Positions 16,076-25,433 of a stretch of 37,126 bases of DNA are shown here, in pieces (position 1 is the stretch's first letter; every line of letters begins with the position of its first letter). Where the stretch lies: NCBI GenBank assembly GCA_018268835.1, contig JAFDVU010000058.1:1-37126 (forward strand), in the 5' to 3' direction. The notes beneath the pieces were generated by a model. It searched no databases. It saw only the letters and a program-made list of their open reading frames with translations, and was not told the DNA's origin. This stretch comes from Acidobacteriota bacterium (GTDB lineage Bacteria; Acidobacteriota; Terriglobia; Bryobacterales; Bryobacteraceae). The position numbers and the translations under genes were made by a program.

Positions 16076-16825
16076 TTATGCGAGGACCGGAATGCCGGGC
16101 AGCGCGTCCGGAGTTTCGCCGATTCGCGCGGTCCGGGAACGCGCGCGGAGAGTCAGGCGATACCCGGCCGAAGGATCGGTGAGGATATGTACCGGGTTGG
16201 AGGGGTCCGCCTCGATCTTTTTCCGCAGTTGATTGATGAGTACGCGAAGATACTCGACTTCATCGCCGTAGTCCGGCCCCCATACGCCCTGCAGAATCCG
16301 CCGATGGGACACCACCTGGTCCGGATGCGAGGCCAGGTAGTGGAGCAGTTTGAACTCCTTGGCGGTCAGGTGGACCCTGCTGCCGTCATGGCGCGTCACT
16401 TCGTGAGTCTCGAAGTTGATTTCCACGTCGCCCAAAACGAGCACGGGGGAGCGCAGGGAGTCGAATCGGCGCTTCGCGGCGCGGATACGGGCCACCAGTT
16501 CCCGAATCTCGCAGGGCTTGGAGATGTACTGGTCGGCACCAGCCTCGAAGGCCTCGATCCGGTCCCTCACGGATTGGCGGGCCGAGAGCACGATGATGGC
16601 CACCGGAGTGGACTCAGCGATCTGCCGGCAGGCCTCGACTCCGCCCATTCCCGGCATCTTCAGATCGAGCAGAATCACGTCCGGGGGCTCTTCGCGGATG
16701 CGCTCCAGCGCTTCCTCCCCGGTGCGCGCGTCCCGCACTTCAAATCCCTGCGCGACGAGGGCCGCGCGCAGGACGCGCCGTGCCTGAGGGTCGTCATCCA
16801 CAACCAGGATTCGAGAGATTGTCAT
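16076..16825 (-). CDS. KdpE-like OmpR-family response regulator
   Basis: A 249-residue regulator. Receiver domain 4-120: acidic VVDDDP (8-13), Asp54 in LLDLKMPGMGG, Ser81 at the switch position and Lys103 in ISKPCE. The winged-helix trans_reg_C domain spans about 128-227, with the HLTAKEFKLLHYLASHPDQVV core and the VEYLRVLINQLRKKIE recognition helix and DPSAGYRL wing typical of KdpE. A C-terminal extension of about 25 residues beyond the usual KdpE length is present. The ATG at 16825 puts the first strand at the N-terminus. It lies 77 bp downstream of the sensor kinase gene, with which it forms a two-component pair. No kdpFABC genes are in the window, so the link to potassium transport is not shown. 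Confidence 0.9.
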   Translation of the reverse strand: MTISRILVVDDDPQARRVLRAALVAQGFEVRDARTGEEALERIREEPPDVILLDLKMPGMGGVEACRQIAESTPVAIIVLSARQSVRDRIEAFEAGADQYISKPCEIRELVARIRAAKRRFDSLRSPVLVLGDVEINFETHEVTRHDGSRVHLTAKEFKLLHYLASHPDQVVSHRRILQGVWGPDYGDEVEYLRVLINQLRKKIEADPSNPVHILTDPSAGYRLTLRARSRTARIGETPDALPGIPVLA

Positions 16826-16902
16826 CGGGCAAGTACCAATCATTGGTACGGAGTAGAGGCCGGACCCGTTGCTCCCGTGAGGACAGTATTGTGGGCGCGG
16901 GA

Positions 16903-18360
16903 TCACAGGATGTCGCGGCAAACGGGCAAAGTGAAACAGAACATGGCGCCGCCGCCGGGCGCGTCATCCACCCAGATTTCGCCTCCCTGGGACTCGACCA
17001 GGCGCCGGGCGCTGGAGAGCCCCATGCCCATCCCGGGGACGGAGTCGCGGTGGCGAGCGCCGCGATACTGTTTCTCGAAGATCCGGCAGCGCTCGGCCCG
17101 CGCGACACCGGGACCGGCATCGGATACGGCGACCAGAACCTTGCTCCCGGTCTCGCAGGGCGCCAGGGAAATCGCGATCGGCGACCCGGCGGGAGAGTAC
17201 TTGAGGGCGTTGTCCAGCAGGAGTTTGATGACGTGGCGTACAGTAGCGGCATCGCAGTACACCTCCGGCAGGGACGCGGAAACGTTCAGGCCGGCGGGCC
17301 GGCGGCCGATGGTGGTGCGCATCTCCTCCAGAGCCCCGCGGGCGATCTCCTCCGGCGCGCACGGCGCGCGCTGCACGGCGACCTCGCCGGGAGCGGCCGA
17401 ACGCACGCTGGCGGCCTCATCGATCCGGCGGTCCATGCGGTCCACTTCCTCGCGGATGATTGTGAGCATTTCGCGACGCTGTTGCTCATTTCCGGGGTGG
17501 TCGGAGAGCAGCGTGCTCGCGGCGATTTTGATCGACCCCAGCGGCCCCCGGACCTCGTGGGCGAGAGCGTCCAAGATGGCGGACTTCAGCTCCTCCTCGC
17601 GGCGTGCGTCTTCGACCTCCTTCACGCTTTCCGCAATGCGGACCTTCGCGACCGCGTTGCCGAGCCTCTCCGCGACGGCTTTGAGGAAGACGGGGGAAGC
17701 GGACGCGGAGGCGAGACCGATGCTGCCCCAGGCTTCGCCGGCGGAGACGACGGGTTCGGCGCCGACGCCGGAACCGCCCCCCGCCGGCACAGGCCCGGCG
17801 CCCGCCACGCCGCGCAGTAGCGCGTCCTCGATGCGCCCGTTCCCGCCTCCGAAGCGCAGGGTGCGGCCGGTCGCCCTCTCGTAGACCGCGGCCGCTTCGA
17901 CGCCAGGTATCGCGAGAAGCGCCGAGGCGAGGCGGCGGACGACGTCCTCCGCGGATTCCGCCCCGGAAATGGCGCCGGCAATCTCGCGCATGCGATCCAA
18001 CTCGTCCCGGCGCCGGAGGGCTTCGGCCTGATGGCGCCGGACGCGCGCTACCAGTTCCACCGTGGCGAGTGCCGTGGCGCAGAAGGCCAGCAGGGAAATC
18101 CAGTGCTGAGTCTCGCGCAGGGGGGAACCCTTGGGAGGCAGGAACCAGTAGTCCAGCCCGAAGCCGGCAACCACCGCCGCGACCAGGGATTCCAACCTGC
18201 CCCAGAGCAGCGCGAAGCACAGCACCACCAGCACGAAGAGCAGCGCCGAGGTGGTCGCGTTCACATGAGGCAGATTCGCGGCGGCGGCCAGCAGCAGGCC
18301 CGCCAGAATCAGGGAGCGGAAAACTCGAAACCCGTAGACCGAGACCTTGCGCACAGTCAA
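16903..18360 (-). CDS. KdpD-like sensor histidine kinase lacking the N-terminal KdpD domain
   Basis: A 485-residue membrane kinase. Residues about 12-108 form the DUF4118-type membrane block of KdpD (several helices, with the DYWFLPPKGSP loop). A GAF-like domain follows at about 125-245, then HisKA with His268 in DALAHEVRGPLGSIK, and the ATPase domain with N box LLDNALKYSP, VSDAGPGV, the EKQYRG F box and GMGMGLSSAR. The ~370-residue N-terminal Usp-like and potassium-sensing part of full KdpD is missing. The start is a TTG at 18360, or the GTG at 18354, which has GGGG about 8 bp upstream. It is the first gene of a unit with the KdpE-like regulator. Because the sensor part differs, its signal may not be potassium. 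Confidence 0.88.
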   Translation of the reverse strand: MTVRKVSVYGFRVFRSLILAGLLLAAAANLPHVNATTSALLFVLVVLCFALLWGRLESLVAAVVAGFGLDYWFLPPKGSPLRETQHWISLLAFCATALATVELVARVRRHQAEALRRRDELDRMREIAGAISGAESAEDVVRRLASALLAIPGVEAAAVYERATGRTLRFGGGNGRIEDALLRGVAGAGPVPAGGGSGVGAEPVVSAGEAWGSIGLASASASPVFLKAVAERLGNAVAKVRIAESVKEVEDARREEELKSAILDALAHEVRGPLGSIKIAASTLLSDHPGNEQQRREMLTIIREEVDRMDRRIDEAASVRSAAPGEVAVQRAPCAPEEIARGALEEMRTTIGRRPAGLNVSASLPEVYCDAATVRHVIKLLLDNALKYSPAGSPIAISLAPCETGSKVLVAVSDAGPGVARAERCRIFEKQYRGARHRDSVPGMGMGLSSARRLVESQGGEIWVDDAPGGGAMFCFTLPVCRDIL

Positions 18361-18443
18361 AACCCCAGGCTCGGGCGGGGCGTTGCAGCCCCTCCCTTAG
18401 CGAACTTATCACAAGCCCGATGCGGGGCGCGGCAGGCGGGGTT

Positions 18444-20846
18444 CTATCCGAGGCGCTGGATCAGATCCTGAATCTTCTTCTTTTCCTCGGACGGCGGATT
18501 GGCCTTGAGCGCTTCCTTCAATTGCTCGATGGCGCGGCTCTTATCGCCTTTCTGCGAGTAAGCCATGGCGAGATGGTAGCGGTAAGTCGAGTGATCGGGC
18601 TGCTTGGCAACCAGGTCCTTGAAGATATCGATCGCCTGGTCGGGCAGGTTCTTCTTGAGATAGATCCAGCCGAGGGTATCGGATACTTCGGCGAGGGAGG
18701 GCAGCAACTGCTTGGCGCGCGTCGCCTTGGTCAGGGCGTCGTCGAGGTCGCCGCCGTTTTCGGCCAGGAGGAAGGCCAGGTTATTCAGCACGACGGCGTT
18801 GTCCGGCTGGATTTTCAGCGTGGCTTCGTACACCTGCCTGGCTTCGGCACGGCGTCCGGCGCCATCCAGCGTGAGCGCCAGGGTGCTGAGCACGAGCGGA
18901 TCCTGCGGCATCGTCTCACGAGCCTTCTGCAGCGCCTGCACGGCGCTGGGGAGGTCTCCCTTGCGACGGTAAGTTTCACCGATCCGGAGATAAATGTCGC
19001 CCTGCGCCTTGGGGTCCTTGCCCATCAGCCCCAGGGCGCGCTGGTAGGTCTGAACGGCGAAATCCCACTTACCGGCGCGGACCGCCGTGTTAGCCAGCGC
19101 CACCAACAGGTCCACGCGGTTGGGTGCCTTGTCGCTTTCCGCCTGGAGCAGCGCCAGAGCTTCGTCGGGCTTGTTCTGCGCCATATTGGTCTCCACCACG
19201 CCCATCAGCCCGCGGGAGTTGGCGGGATTGAGCTGGTAAGAGCGCCGGAACGCGTCCTCGGCCTCCTTGTATTTGCCCTCGGCGAGGTTGACCACGCCCA
19301 ACTGGAACAGCACATCCGGCGAACTGGGCGCGCCCTTGATCATGGCGTCCAGAATCTGCCGCGAGTCGTTGAACTTCTTCTGCCCCATCAGCGCCGCGGA
19401 TTCCACCAGGCGGGCATTCACATTGCCGCTGTCGATGGCCAGCACGGCTTCGGCAGTCTTCAGGGCGGCATCGTATTCGCCGCGCGTGACCTGCAGCCTG
19501 GCCAGTTCCAGCCGGGCGATGATGTAGTCGGGACGCAGTTCGATGGCCTTCTGGAACTGCTGGCGCGCCTGTTCGATCTCGCCCAGGGCCAGGTGCGCGC
19601 GACCCAGATTGAAGCGGGCTACGGGGTTTTTCGGATCGCGCGTGACCACGGATTGCAACTCGGTGAGTGCCCTGGTCACGTCGCCGCTGTCCAGCAGGAA
19701 CGTAGCCGCCAACCCGCGCGCGTCAGTATCGTTGGGGTCGTCCTTGAGGATGGCCTTGTTGACTTCGGCGGCTTCGGCGCGCTTGCCCTGCCGCATCAGC
19801 ACCTCGATGATGCGCTTGTTATAGGTGTTCTTCTTCTTCGGATCCTTGCTGATGCCTTCCTTGTATTCGCGAATGGCCGAATCGCCGTCGCCCATGCGCA
19901 GGTAGAAGTCGCCCACCGTCACATAGGCCTGGTCGAAGTCCTTGGCGTGCGACTTGATCTGCTGCAGCACGGAGACCATCGCGTCGGTGCGGCGCTCGTC
20001 ATAATAGTGCGCTGCCAGCATCGTGAGGAACGCATACTGCTTGGGGTTGTTCTGAAACGCTTCTTTGATGACCTGCTCGCCCTTGTCCCGGAAGGCCTGG
20101 GCCTGTTCCGGATTCTTGGCCCGATCGGCCAGCACCGACTGGAACAGGAACAGGCGGTACAGCTCCGTGTACGCGTACTGGACGGTCTTGTCCTTGGCGA
20201 TCACGCGCCGGTAGTACTGTTCGGCGGTGGGGAAATCGCCGCGAGCGGCCAGCGCGCGGGCCAGTTGCGCGAGCACAATCTGCTGGTCCGGCTTGACGGC
20301 GTCGGCCTTGTGGTATTCGGCAAGGGCGGCTTCGAGCTCCTGCTTGCCCGTCTCGGCGTCCTTGCTCTGGTAGGCCACGGTCGCGCGGTAGTAGTGGAGG
20401 TCGCCCATCAGACGGTGGCCGTCGAAGGAGTTCGGATCGCGGTCCAGCATCTGCTTGGTGTACGCCGCGAACTCGTCGAGCAGGCTCTTGTCGGGACTGT
20501 TCCTCACTGCCACAAGATAGATTTCGCAGAGTTTTACGGTCGCGTCCCAACGCTCCGGGGACTCCTTGGGAAGCAGTTCGACCGCACGGCGCAGGGAATT
20601 CACCGCCAGCCCATAATCGTTCAGCTTGAGAGCAGTGAGCCCGAGCTTGTAATGAGCCTCGCCGTAGCGCTGATCGCGCTTCAGGGCGTTGCGATATTGA
20701 ATCGACGCCTCTTTATATCGGCCCTTTTCAAAGTAGCGGTTGCCGCTCTCGAAGTAGCGCTTCTTGACTACCTGGGGGTCGCGGCTGCACGCCGTCAAGC
20801 CAACGATCAACATCACCACAACTGCTGCCAAACTTTTGAAACGCAT
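18444..20846 (-). CDS. Large TPR-repeat lipoprotein
   Basis: An 800-residue lipoprotein. The leader ends with LTAC (Cys20), a lipobox; Ser21 follows, suggesting outer-membrane sorting. The rest is almost wholly tetratricopeptide repeats of about 34 residues, for example YFEKGRYKEASIQYRNALKRD (start near 32), LARALAARGDFPTAEQYYRRV, and PDQAIDIFKDLVAKQPDH near the C-terminus; roughly 18-20 units can be made out. Long TPR lipoproteins of this layout are often part of exopolysaccharide or exosortase-related systems, but nothing here fixes the partner. The ATG at 20846 has GAGGA 7 bp upstream. An extended -10 promoter lies about 90 bp before it, so it can be transcribed separately from the propeller gene upstream. 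Confidence 0.9.
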   Translation of the reverse strand: MRFKSLAAVVVMLIVGLTACSRDPQVVKKRYFESGNRYFEKGRYKEASIQYRNALKRDQRYGEAHYKLGLTALKLNDYGLAVNSLRRAVELLPKESPERWDATVKLCEIYLVAVRNSPDKSLLDEFAAYTKQMLDRDPNSFDGHRLMGDLHYYRATVAYQSKDAETGKQELEAALAEYHKADAVKPDQQIVLAQLARALAARGDFPTAEQYYRRVIAKDKTVQYAYTELYRLFLFQSVLADRAKNPEQAQAFRDKGEQVIKEAFQNNPKQYAFLTMLAAHYYDERRTDAMVSVLQQIKSHAKDFDQAYVTVGDFYLRMGDGDSAIREYKEGISKDPKKKNTYNKRIIEVLMRQGKRAEAAEVNKAILKDDPNDTDARGLAATFLLDSGDVTRALTELQSVVTRDPKNPVARFNLGRAHLALGEIEQARQQFQKAIELRPDYIIARLELARLQVTRGEYDAALKTAEAVLAIDSGNVNARLVESAALMGQKKFNDSRQILDAMIKGAPSSPDVLFQLGVVNLAEGKYKEAEDAFRRSYQLNPANSRGLMGVVETNMAQNKPDEALALLQAESDKAPNRVDLLVALANTAVRAGKWDFAVQTYQRALGLMGKDPKAQGDIYLRIGETYRRKGDLPSAVQALQKARETMPQDPLVLSTLALTLDGAGRRAEARQVYEATLKIQPDNAVVLNNLAFLLAENGGDLDDALTKATRAKQLLPSLAEVSDTLGWIYLKKNLPDQAIDIFKDLVAKQPDHSTYRYHLAMAYSQKGDKSRAIEQLKEALKANPPSEEKKKIQDLIQRLG

Positions 20847-20936
20847 CGGGATCCTCACACAACCAGCTTGTTCCACTTTATGACAGGCGCCGCCCCCTGC
20901 GCCATAGGCCGCACTGCCAGGCGGGAAAACTCAAGC

Positions 20937-20945
20937 ATTATAGCA
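20937..20945 (-). promoter_or_regulatory. Extended -10 promoter of the TPR lipoprotein gene
   Basis: On the minus strand TGC is followed directly by a perfect TATAAT. Such extended -10 elements work with weak -35 sequences; here the -35 at 17 bp spacing (CTTCGC) is poor. Initiation would be near 20930, giving a leader of about 84 bases before the ATG at 20846. Confidence 0.6.
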
Positions 20946-20982
20946 GTACTAGCTATGGGGCGAAGATAGACAGAAGACTACC

Positions 20983-23900
20983 CTACTCCACCCAAACGGT
21001 GGGGACGTTTGCTCCGGTAGCAGGACTACTCACGCCGCCGATCTTGACGGTTACCGGCAGACTGTCGCCATTGATGTGCGCACCCGGAATCCGCAACTGC
21101 AACTGGTAGACCCCGATGTATCCGGGCAGCAGCCCGCTCCAGTCCACAATGATCCCCGCCTCCTTGATCAGCGGATTGCCGAAGTAGACGTTGACCGGCG
21201 CGGTGACGGCAAGCGGGTTCGCCGGCGCCGGCGAACCGGCGGCCACCTTGCCGCCGGTGGTGACACCGAGACCGGTGGCGTAGAGGGCGAGTTTTTCGTC
21301 GCGGTGTCCGGGGTGGTCGCGATTCACGCGGGTGCCGTCGGCGTGGAAAAGCAGCGGACCCTGCGCATCCACGAAGACCGCCGGGGCGTACTTGGCCACC
21401 GTGACAGTCACCGAAGCCGAGGCGGCGCCTCCACTGGTGGAGCGCACTACCAGGGGATAGCGTCCGGCGGCCAGGGTGGGAGGCAGTTGGGCGTTGATCT
21501 GGTTGGGGGCGGTGGCCAAAAGCGGCAGCGGGGTGTTGTTCAGGGTAACGCAGGATCCGCCCAGAATCGACGGCAGGGGCGTATTCGAAGCTGTATCCGT
21601 GGTGGCCAGATTGCGCCCGATGATCGAGATCAGCCCGCCGGGCGCCACGTTCGCCTGAAAGTTCGCCGCATTCACCACTCCCGCAGCACTCACCTGCGGA
21701 ATGGCCGTGTTCACCGCGGCACTCACCGGAACCACGCTGATGCCGGACGCGGTCAGCACGTACGCCGCCGTGCCTGCCGGGTCCAGCGCCATGGCACGCC
21801 CCTGCACGTTGACGCGCTGGCCGGTGCGCACGAACGCGGGCGGACCTTCGATCGTGTTGGCGCTGAGCAAGGTACGCTGGGTCGCGGCGTCGACGAGTTC
21901 GACCAGGCCGGTATCGGAGAGCGTGGTCGTGGTCCCGCTGGTCGCCACCACCGGCGTCGAGAACCTGGCGAAGGCAAGGGACCCGGCGGCGACCACCGCC
22001 GCTACGGGACGTCCCGAGGAGGCCGGTCCGCCGGGCGTGGGCAGTCCCCCGCCCCCTATGGGTCCGGTCGATGTGGAGCCTATCGGAACCAGCGCCGCGT
22101 TGAGGATCTGGTCGTCCACCAGGAAGTATTGCCCGTTGGGCCCGGCCGCGATGGCGCCGTAGTAGCCGGAGATGGGCGAGGAGATCACGGTGCGCCCGGC
22201 GATGAAATCGTCCACCGCCGCGCTATAGAGCACGGCCGTACCGTTGCCGGCCAGGATCAGCACGTAGGCGCCTTCGGGCGAGGAAGCCATGCTGAAGGGC
22301 GCGGGTAGCGAGCGCGCGGTACCGAAGATGTTGACGTTGAGCGCGCGCGGCTGAACCGTATCGCCCACGATCTTCCACAAAGTACCGTCGCTCATGATGA
22401 CCTGCGGTCCGCGCTGGCTGGAGGCGATCGCGGTGGGCGTGATCAGGCTGAACGAGGCGTTGAAGGGGATCGGAGGGAAGCGCACGGCGCCGCTGACCTT
22501 GCCCTTGTCGAGGTCCACGATGCTGATGTTCTCGCCGCCCGAATTGGCCACGTAGAGCGTGTTGCCGTCGCTGCCGAAGGCCAGCGAGCGCGGCAACTGG
22601 CCCACCGGAATGGGCGCCAGCAACTGGCGCGCCTGCATGTCGAAGACCTCGATCCGGTTCAGCGCCGGGTTGGCGATATAGAGGCGATTGCGGGCCACAT
22701 CGGTCAGCATATCGGTGAGGCCGGTGGAAGTCCCGCCCCAGTCCACCGGGACGATGGTTCCGCGCGCCTCGGTGTTGCGGCTGTTCTGGAAGACCCTCAC
22801 GTTGGGCACGATGTTGACGGCTTCGGCGGCCTGGATCAGCAACTGGTCGGGCGTCACGGTGCCCAGGGTGCGTCCGGCGGCGGCGCTGATCTGCGCCGTC
22901 ACGTTGGCCCCGTAGGACTGCGGCGTGACCCGCACGGTAGGGCTGGTGGCGGTGGAGGTGAGCACCTGCGCGGTCACGGTGAGGCGCCCGCCGCCGGCAT
23001 TGCGCACCGGGATCACAGCCGAGTTGAGGCTCGCGGCCACGCCGCACTGATCCGTGGCCAGCAGCGCGACATTGGCATCCGGCACCGCGATGGGCTGCCG
23101 CTGCAGCGTCGAAAGCGGCAGCACCATGAAGCCGGATTGCGAAATCGCGAAGGCGTTGGCCGCGTCCGACGTGATCGCCATCTTCCCGCCCAGGTTTTCC
23201 GGCAGCACGATGCCTAGTTGAATGAGCAGGGTGTCGGGCGCGTTGATAGTCAGTTGCGCCGCGTTGCTGCGCAGCGCCGGCACCATCTGGGGCACGATGT
23301 TGTAGCCCGCGAGCAACTGCGAGCCATCGGGCAGAAAGGCGGCGCCGCCCTGCGTGGTCTGGGTATTGAAGTTGGCGCCGGTCATCACGTAGGGGCTGTT
23401 GGTGGCGTTCTGCTGCGCCAGTACCAGCAGGGTCGCGGTCTCAAACAGCAGCGGACCGGAGAGGAACCGGCTGCCGTCGGGAGATACGGCCAGGATGGGC
23501 GAGATTACCGGCACGTTGCGGCTGCGCAGCACCGTGGCACTGGGGGTATCGTAGACGAAGACGGTGCGGGTGTTATTGGCCAGCAGGTGGACGCCGATGA
23601 TGGTTTTGCCATCCGCCGAAGCCACCAGCCGCGCCTTCGATGCCAGGTACATGACGCCGTTGGGCGGCGGCAACTGCGCCGTCGTGGGAGCCGGCGGCGC
23701 CACCGCCACGGTGCCCAGTGTGGAAGTGGCGGGGTCGAAGGTGACCAGTACGCTCCCACCGGTGCCGGTGCCGATGGTGCTGATCAGGACTTTCTCGTCG
23801 GCGCCCACCGCCACCGCCTCGGGTTTGGCCGGCAGGGCCACGCTGCGTGAGGAGTAGGTGCCGGTGGTGAGGTCGATGATCAGCAGAGAGGAGGCGTCGT

Positions 23901-24183
23901 AGCAGGCCACGTAGAGCGATTTGCCGCTGCGGGCCAGTGCGATGGCTAGCGGCGTGGCGCCGGTCGAAATGGCGGCCAGCGGCTTGGAATTCGCGGTGAG
24001 GCCCACGGTGGAGTACACCTCCACCTGATGGGAGACGGCGCTCACCACGTAGAGGCGGCGCCGGGCCTCGTCAACCGCAAGGTCGGCAAGCGGCTCCGCG
24101 TGCGCCACGACCGTGCCGAACGTGGCGCCGCAGGCAGGCAGAACGCCGAACAGAATCAAACCCAGGGCCCGGAAACACTTCAT
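20983..24183 (-). CDS. Giant secreted beta-propeller protein with Solibacter-type TIGR03437 C-terminal domain
   Basis: A 1066-residue exported protein. The leader MKCFRALGLILFGVLPAC ends in a Cys that may be a lipobox (LPAC) or sit just before signal cleavage at CGA. Two YVTN/NHL-like propeller regions can be seen: about 25-330 (VDEARRRLYVVSAVSHQVEVYS; SGKSLYVACYDASSLLIIDL) and about 490-790 (DVARNRLYIANPALNRIEVFD; DGNTLYVANSGGENISIVDLDKG). An Ig-like region lies between. The last ~230 residues match the TIGR03437 domain common in Solibacter and its relatives: NAANFQANVAPGGLISIIGRNLA, then APNQINAQLPP and ALYATGLG. Such proteins are secreted and of unknown role, perhaps binding polymers. The ATG at 24183 is chosen over one 15 bp upstream because it begins the leader cleanly. 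The lipoprotein gene follows after 136 bp. Confidence 0.9.
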   Translation of the reverse strand: MKCFRALGLILFGVLPACGATFGTVVAHAEPLADLAVDEARRRLYVVSAVSHQVEVYSTVGLTANSKPLAAISTGATPLAIALARSGKSLYVACYDASSLLIIDLTTGTYSSRSVALPAKPEAVAVGADEKVLISTIGTGTGGSVLVTFDPATSTLGTVAVAPPAPTTAQLPPPNGVMYLASKARLVASADGKTIIGVHLLANNTRTVFVYDTPSATVLRSRNVPVISPILAVSPDGSRFLSGPLLFETATLLVLAQQNATNSPYVMTGANFNTQTTQGGAAFLPDGSQLLAGYNIVPQMVPALRSNAAQLTINAPDTLLIQLGIVLPENLGGKMAITSDAANAFAISQSGFMVLPLSTLQRQPIAVPDANVALLATDQCGVAASLNSAVIPVRNAGGGRLTVTAQVLTSTATSPTVRVTPQSYGANVTAQISAAAGRTLGTVTPDQLLIQAAEAVNIVPNVRVFQNSRNTEARGTIVPVDWGGTSTGLTDMLTDVARNRLYIANPALNRIEVFDMQARQLLAPIPVGQLPRSLAFGSDGNTLYVANSGGENISIVDLDKGKVSGAVRFPPIPFNASFSLITPTAIASSQRGPQVIMSDGTLWKIVGDTVQPRALNVNIFGTARSLPAPFSMASSPEGAYVLILAGNGTAVLYSAAVDDFIAGRTVISSPISGYYGAIAAGPNGQYFLVDDQILNAALVPIGSTSTGPIGGGGLPTPGGPASSGRPVAAVVAAGSLAFARFSTPVVATSGTTTTLSDTGLVELVDAATQRTLLSANTIEGPPAFVRTGQRVNVQGRAMALDPAGTAAYVLTASGISVVPVSAAVNTAIPQVSAAGVVNAANFQANVAPGGLISIIGRNLATTDTASNTPLPSILGGSCVTLNNTPLPLLATAPNQINAQLPPTLAAGRYPLVVRSTSGGAASASVTVTVAKYAPAVFVDAQGPLLFHADGTRVNRDHPGHRDEKLALYATGLGVTTGGKVAAGSPAPANPLAVTAPVNVYFGNPLIKEAGIIVDWSGLLPGYIGVYQLQLRIPGAHINGDSLPVTVKIGGVSSPATGANVPTVWVE

Positions 24184-24325
24184 CGGTTGGTAGACCAATA
24201 TAACCCATTACAGGCCGTTAAGTTGCGCCTGAGCCGCGAGCGCCGCGCGCGGCGTTTTGCCGCCTTGGGCGGATGCCGTGACCCAGGTCACCGACCACGG
24301 CTCCGGCCCGGCGCAGAATCAAGCC

Positions 24326-24844
24326 ATGACTACAGCAGCAATCGATTGGACCCAGGCGCCGGTGGAAGATCTGGTCAGCCACATCGTCGGCGAGCATCAC
24401 GAATACCTGCGGCGCGCGATGCCGCGCATCACCAGCCTTTTGGCGGAGGCATGGACGCGGGAGAGCGGCCCGCCGGCGGCGCCTCTGGCCGCGCTCGAAT
24501 CCCTGTGGCAGCCCTTCGTGGATGAGATGAACGGCCACCTGTGGAAGGAGGAGATGATCCTCTTCCCGGCGGTGCGCGCCATGGCCTGCGGCGCCGGGGA
24601 AGCGACGTCGCACTGCGGCGGCGTGCAGAATCCGATCCGCGTCATGCTGATGGAACACGATTCGGCCGACTCGGCGCTGCGCGCGATGCGCCGCGTCACC
24701 GGGGGCTTCACCCTTCCGGCGGGCTGCGGGGAGAGCGTGGCGGCCCTCTACCGGGCGCTCGAAGAGTTGGAAAGCGACGTCTACGCCCACATCCGCAAGG
24801 AGAACGAGATCCTCTTCCCGCGGGCGCTCGGGATGCAAGAGTAA
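24326..24844 (+). CDS. Hemerythrin-like di-iron protein of the RIC/ScdA/YtfE type (hemerythrin domain only)
   Basis: A 172-residue four-helix-bundle protein. The order of metal-ligand motifs matches the repair-of-iron-centres family: LVSHIVGEHHEYLRRAMPRI (His24/25), NGHLWKEEMILFPA (His71, Glu75), IRVMLMEHDSAD (His111, Asp112) and DVYAHIRKENEILFPRAL (His155, Glu159). These proteins help repair iron-sulfur clusters after nitrosative or oxidative damage. The N-terminal ScdA_N (DUF542) domain with its conserved Cys pair is absent, so this is a C-terminal-domain-only form. The ATG at 24326 begins the domain naturally; an in-frame ATG at 24257 would give an unlike extension. It is divergent from the propeller gene by 142 bp and convergent with the next gene. 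Confidence 0.9.
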   Translation: MTTAAIDWTQAPVEDLVSHIVGEHHEYLRRAMPRITSLLAEAWTRESGPPAAPLAALESLWQPFVDEMNGHLWKEEMILFPAVRAMACGAGEATSHCGGVQNPIRVMLMEHDSADSALRAMRRVTGGFTLPAGCGESVAALYRALEELESDVYAHIRKENEILFPRALGMQE

Positions 24845-24857
24845 ATCGCGGGCGCGC

Positions 24858-25358
24858 TTACTCAGAGGAAAGCGCGGGTTCGGCCGCGCGCCGGTCGGGC
24901 GCGAGATACGGGGTGCGGTTGAGAAAGCGGGCGCAGGCGTTCCAGCGCAGCACGGCATCGTCGTTGCCGGGCGGACGCAGGGCTTCAGCCTGCTCGTAGA
25001 GCGCCATCGCCTCCTGCATCAGGCTATGGACGGCGGCGCCGGAGCGGAAGTCGCCGCGGCGAAACAGTGCCAGCGCGCGGCGCTCGTGGACGATTGCGTT
25101 GTAGTAGACCCGCTCGTAGGCGCCGCTCAGCGCTTCCAGCGCTTGCGCCGTCTCCTGCATGCTGATCCCCTCGCCAAACTGATCCGTGAGCGCCAGCAGC
25201 AGCGTAATCAGCGCCTGCTGATTCGCCGCGTCCACGGCAATGATGTCCCGGCAAATGCTTTCCGCCTGCAGTGGTTCTCCCAGCAGGCGATAGCGCTCCG
25301 CCCTGGATAGCGCGGCGGGAATCGCCTCCCACGACAATGGCTTTAGCTGAATGCCCAT
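24858..25358 (-). CDS. Small TPR-like helical protein of unknown function
   Basis: A 166-residue cytoplasmic protein with no signal peptide or membrane helix. The first third carries one convincing TPR-like helix pair, LSRAERYRLLGEPLQAESICRDIIAVD, and the middle continues as amphipathic helices (ALEALSGAYERVYYNAIVHERRALALFRRGDF; MQEAMALYEQAEALRPP). The C-terminal 30 residues (ARFLNRTPYLAPDRR) look flexible. I do not recognise a named family. The ATG at 25358 has an AGGAGG site 5 bp away, one of the strongest in the window. It is convergent with the RIC gene (13 bp apart) and 75 bp downstream of clpS, so co-transcription with clpS is possible. Confidence 0.75.
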   Translation of the reverse strand: MGIQLKPLSWEAIPAALSRAERYRLLGEPLQAESICRDIIAVDAANQQALITLLLALTDQFGEGISMQETAQALEALSGAYERVYYNAIVHERRALALFRRGDFRSGAAVHSLMQEAMALYEQAEALRPPGNDDAVLRWNACARFLNRTPYLAPDRRAAEPALSSE

Positions 25359-25433
25359 GGCCGCCTCCTACACTTATCAGGCAGACTACGCCCGGCCGCG
25401 GCGGAATGCAAGCTGAAAAGGCTTCCGCCCAGG

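Noticed and set aside
18069..20969. 966-codon plus-strand frame opposite the kinase and TPR genes
   Set aside because: It spans two clear minus-strand genes and contains no domain; GC shadow.
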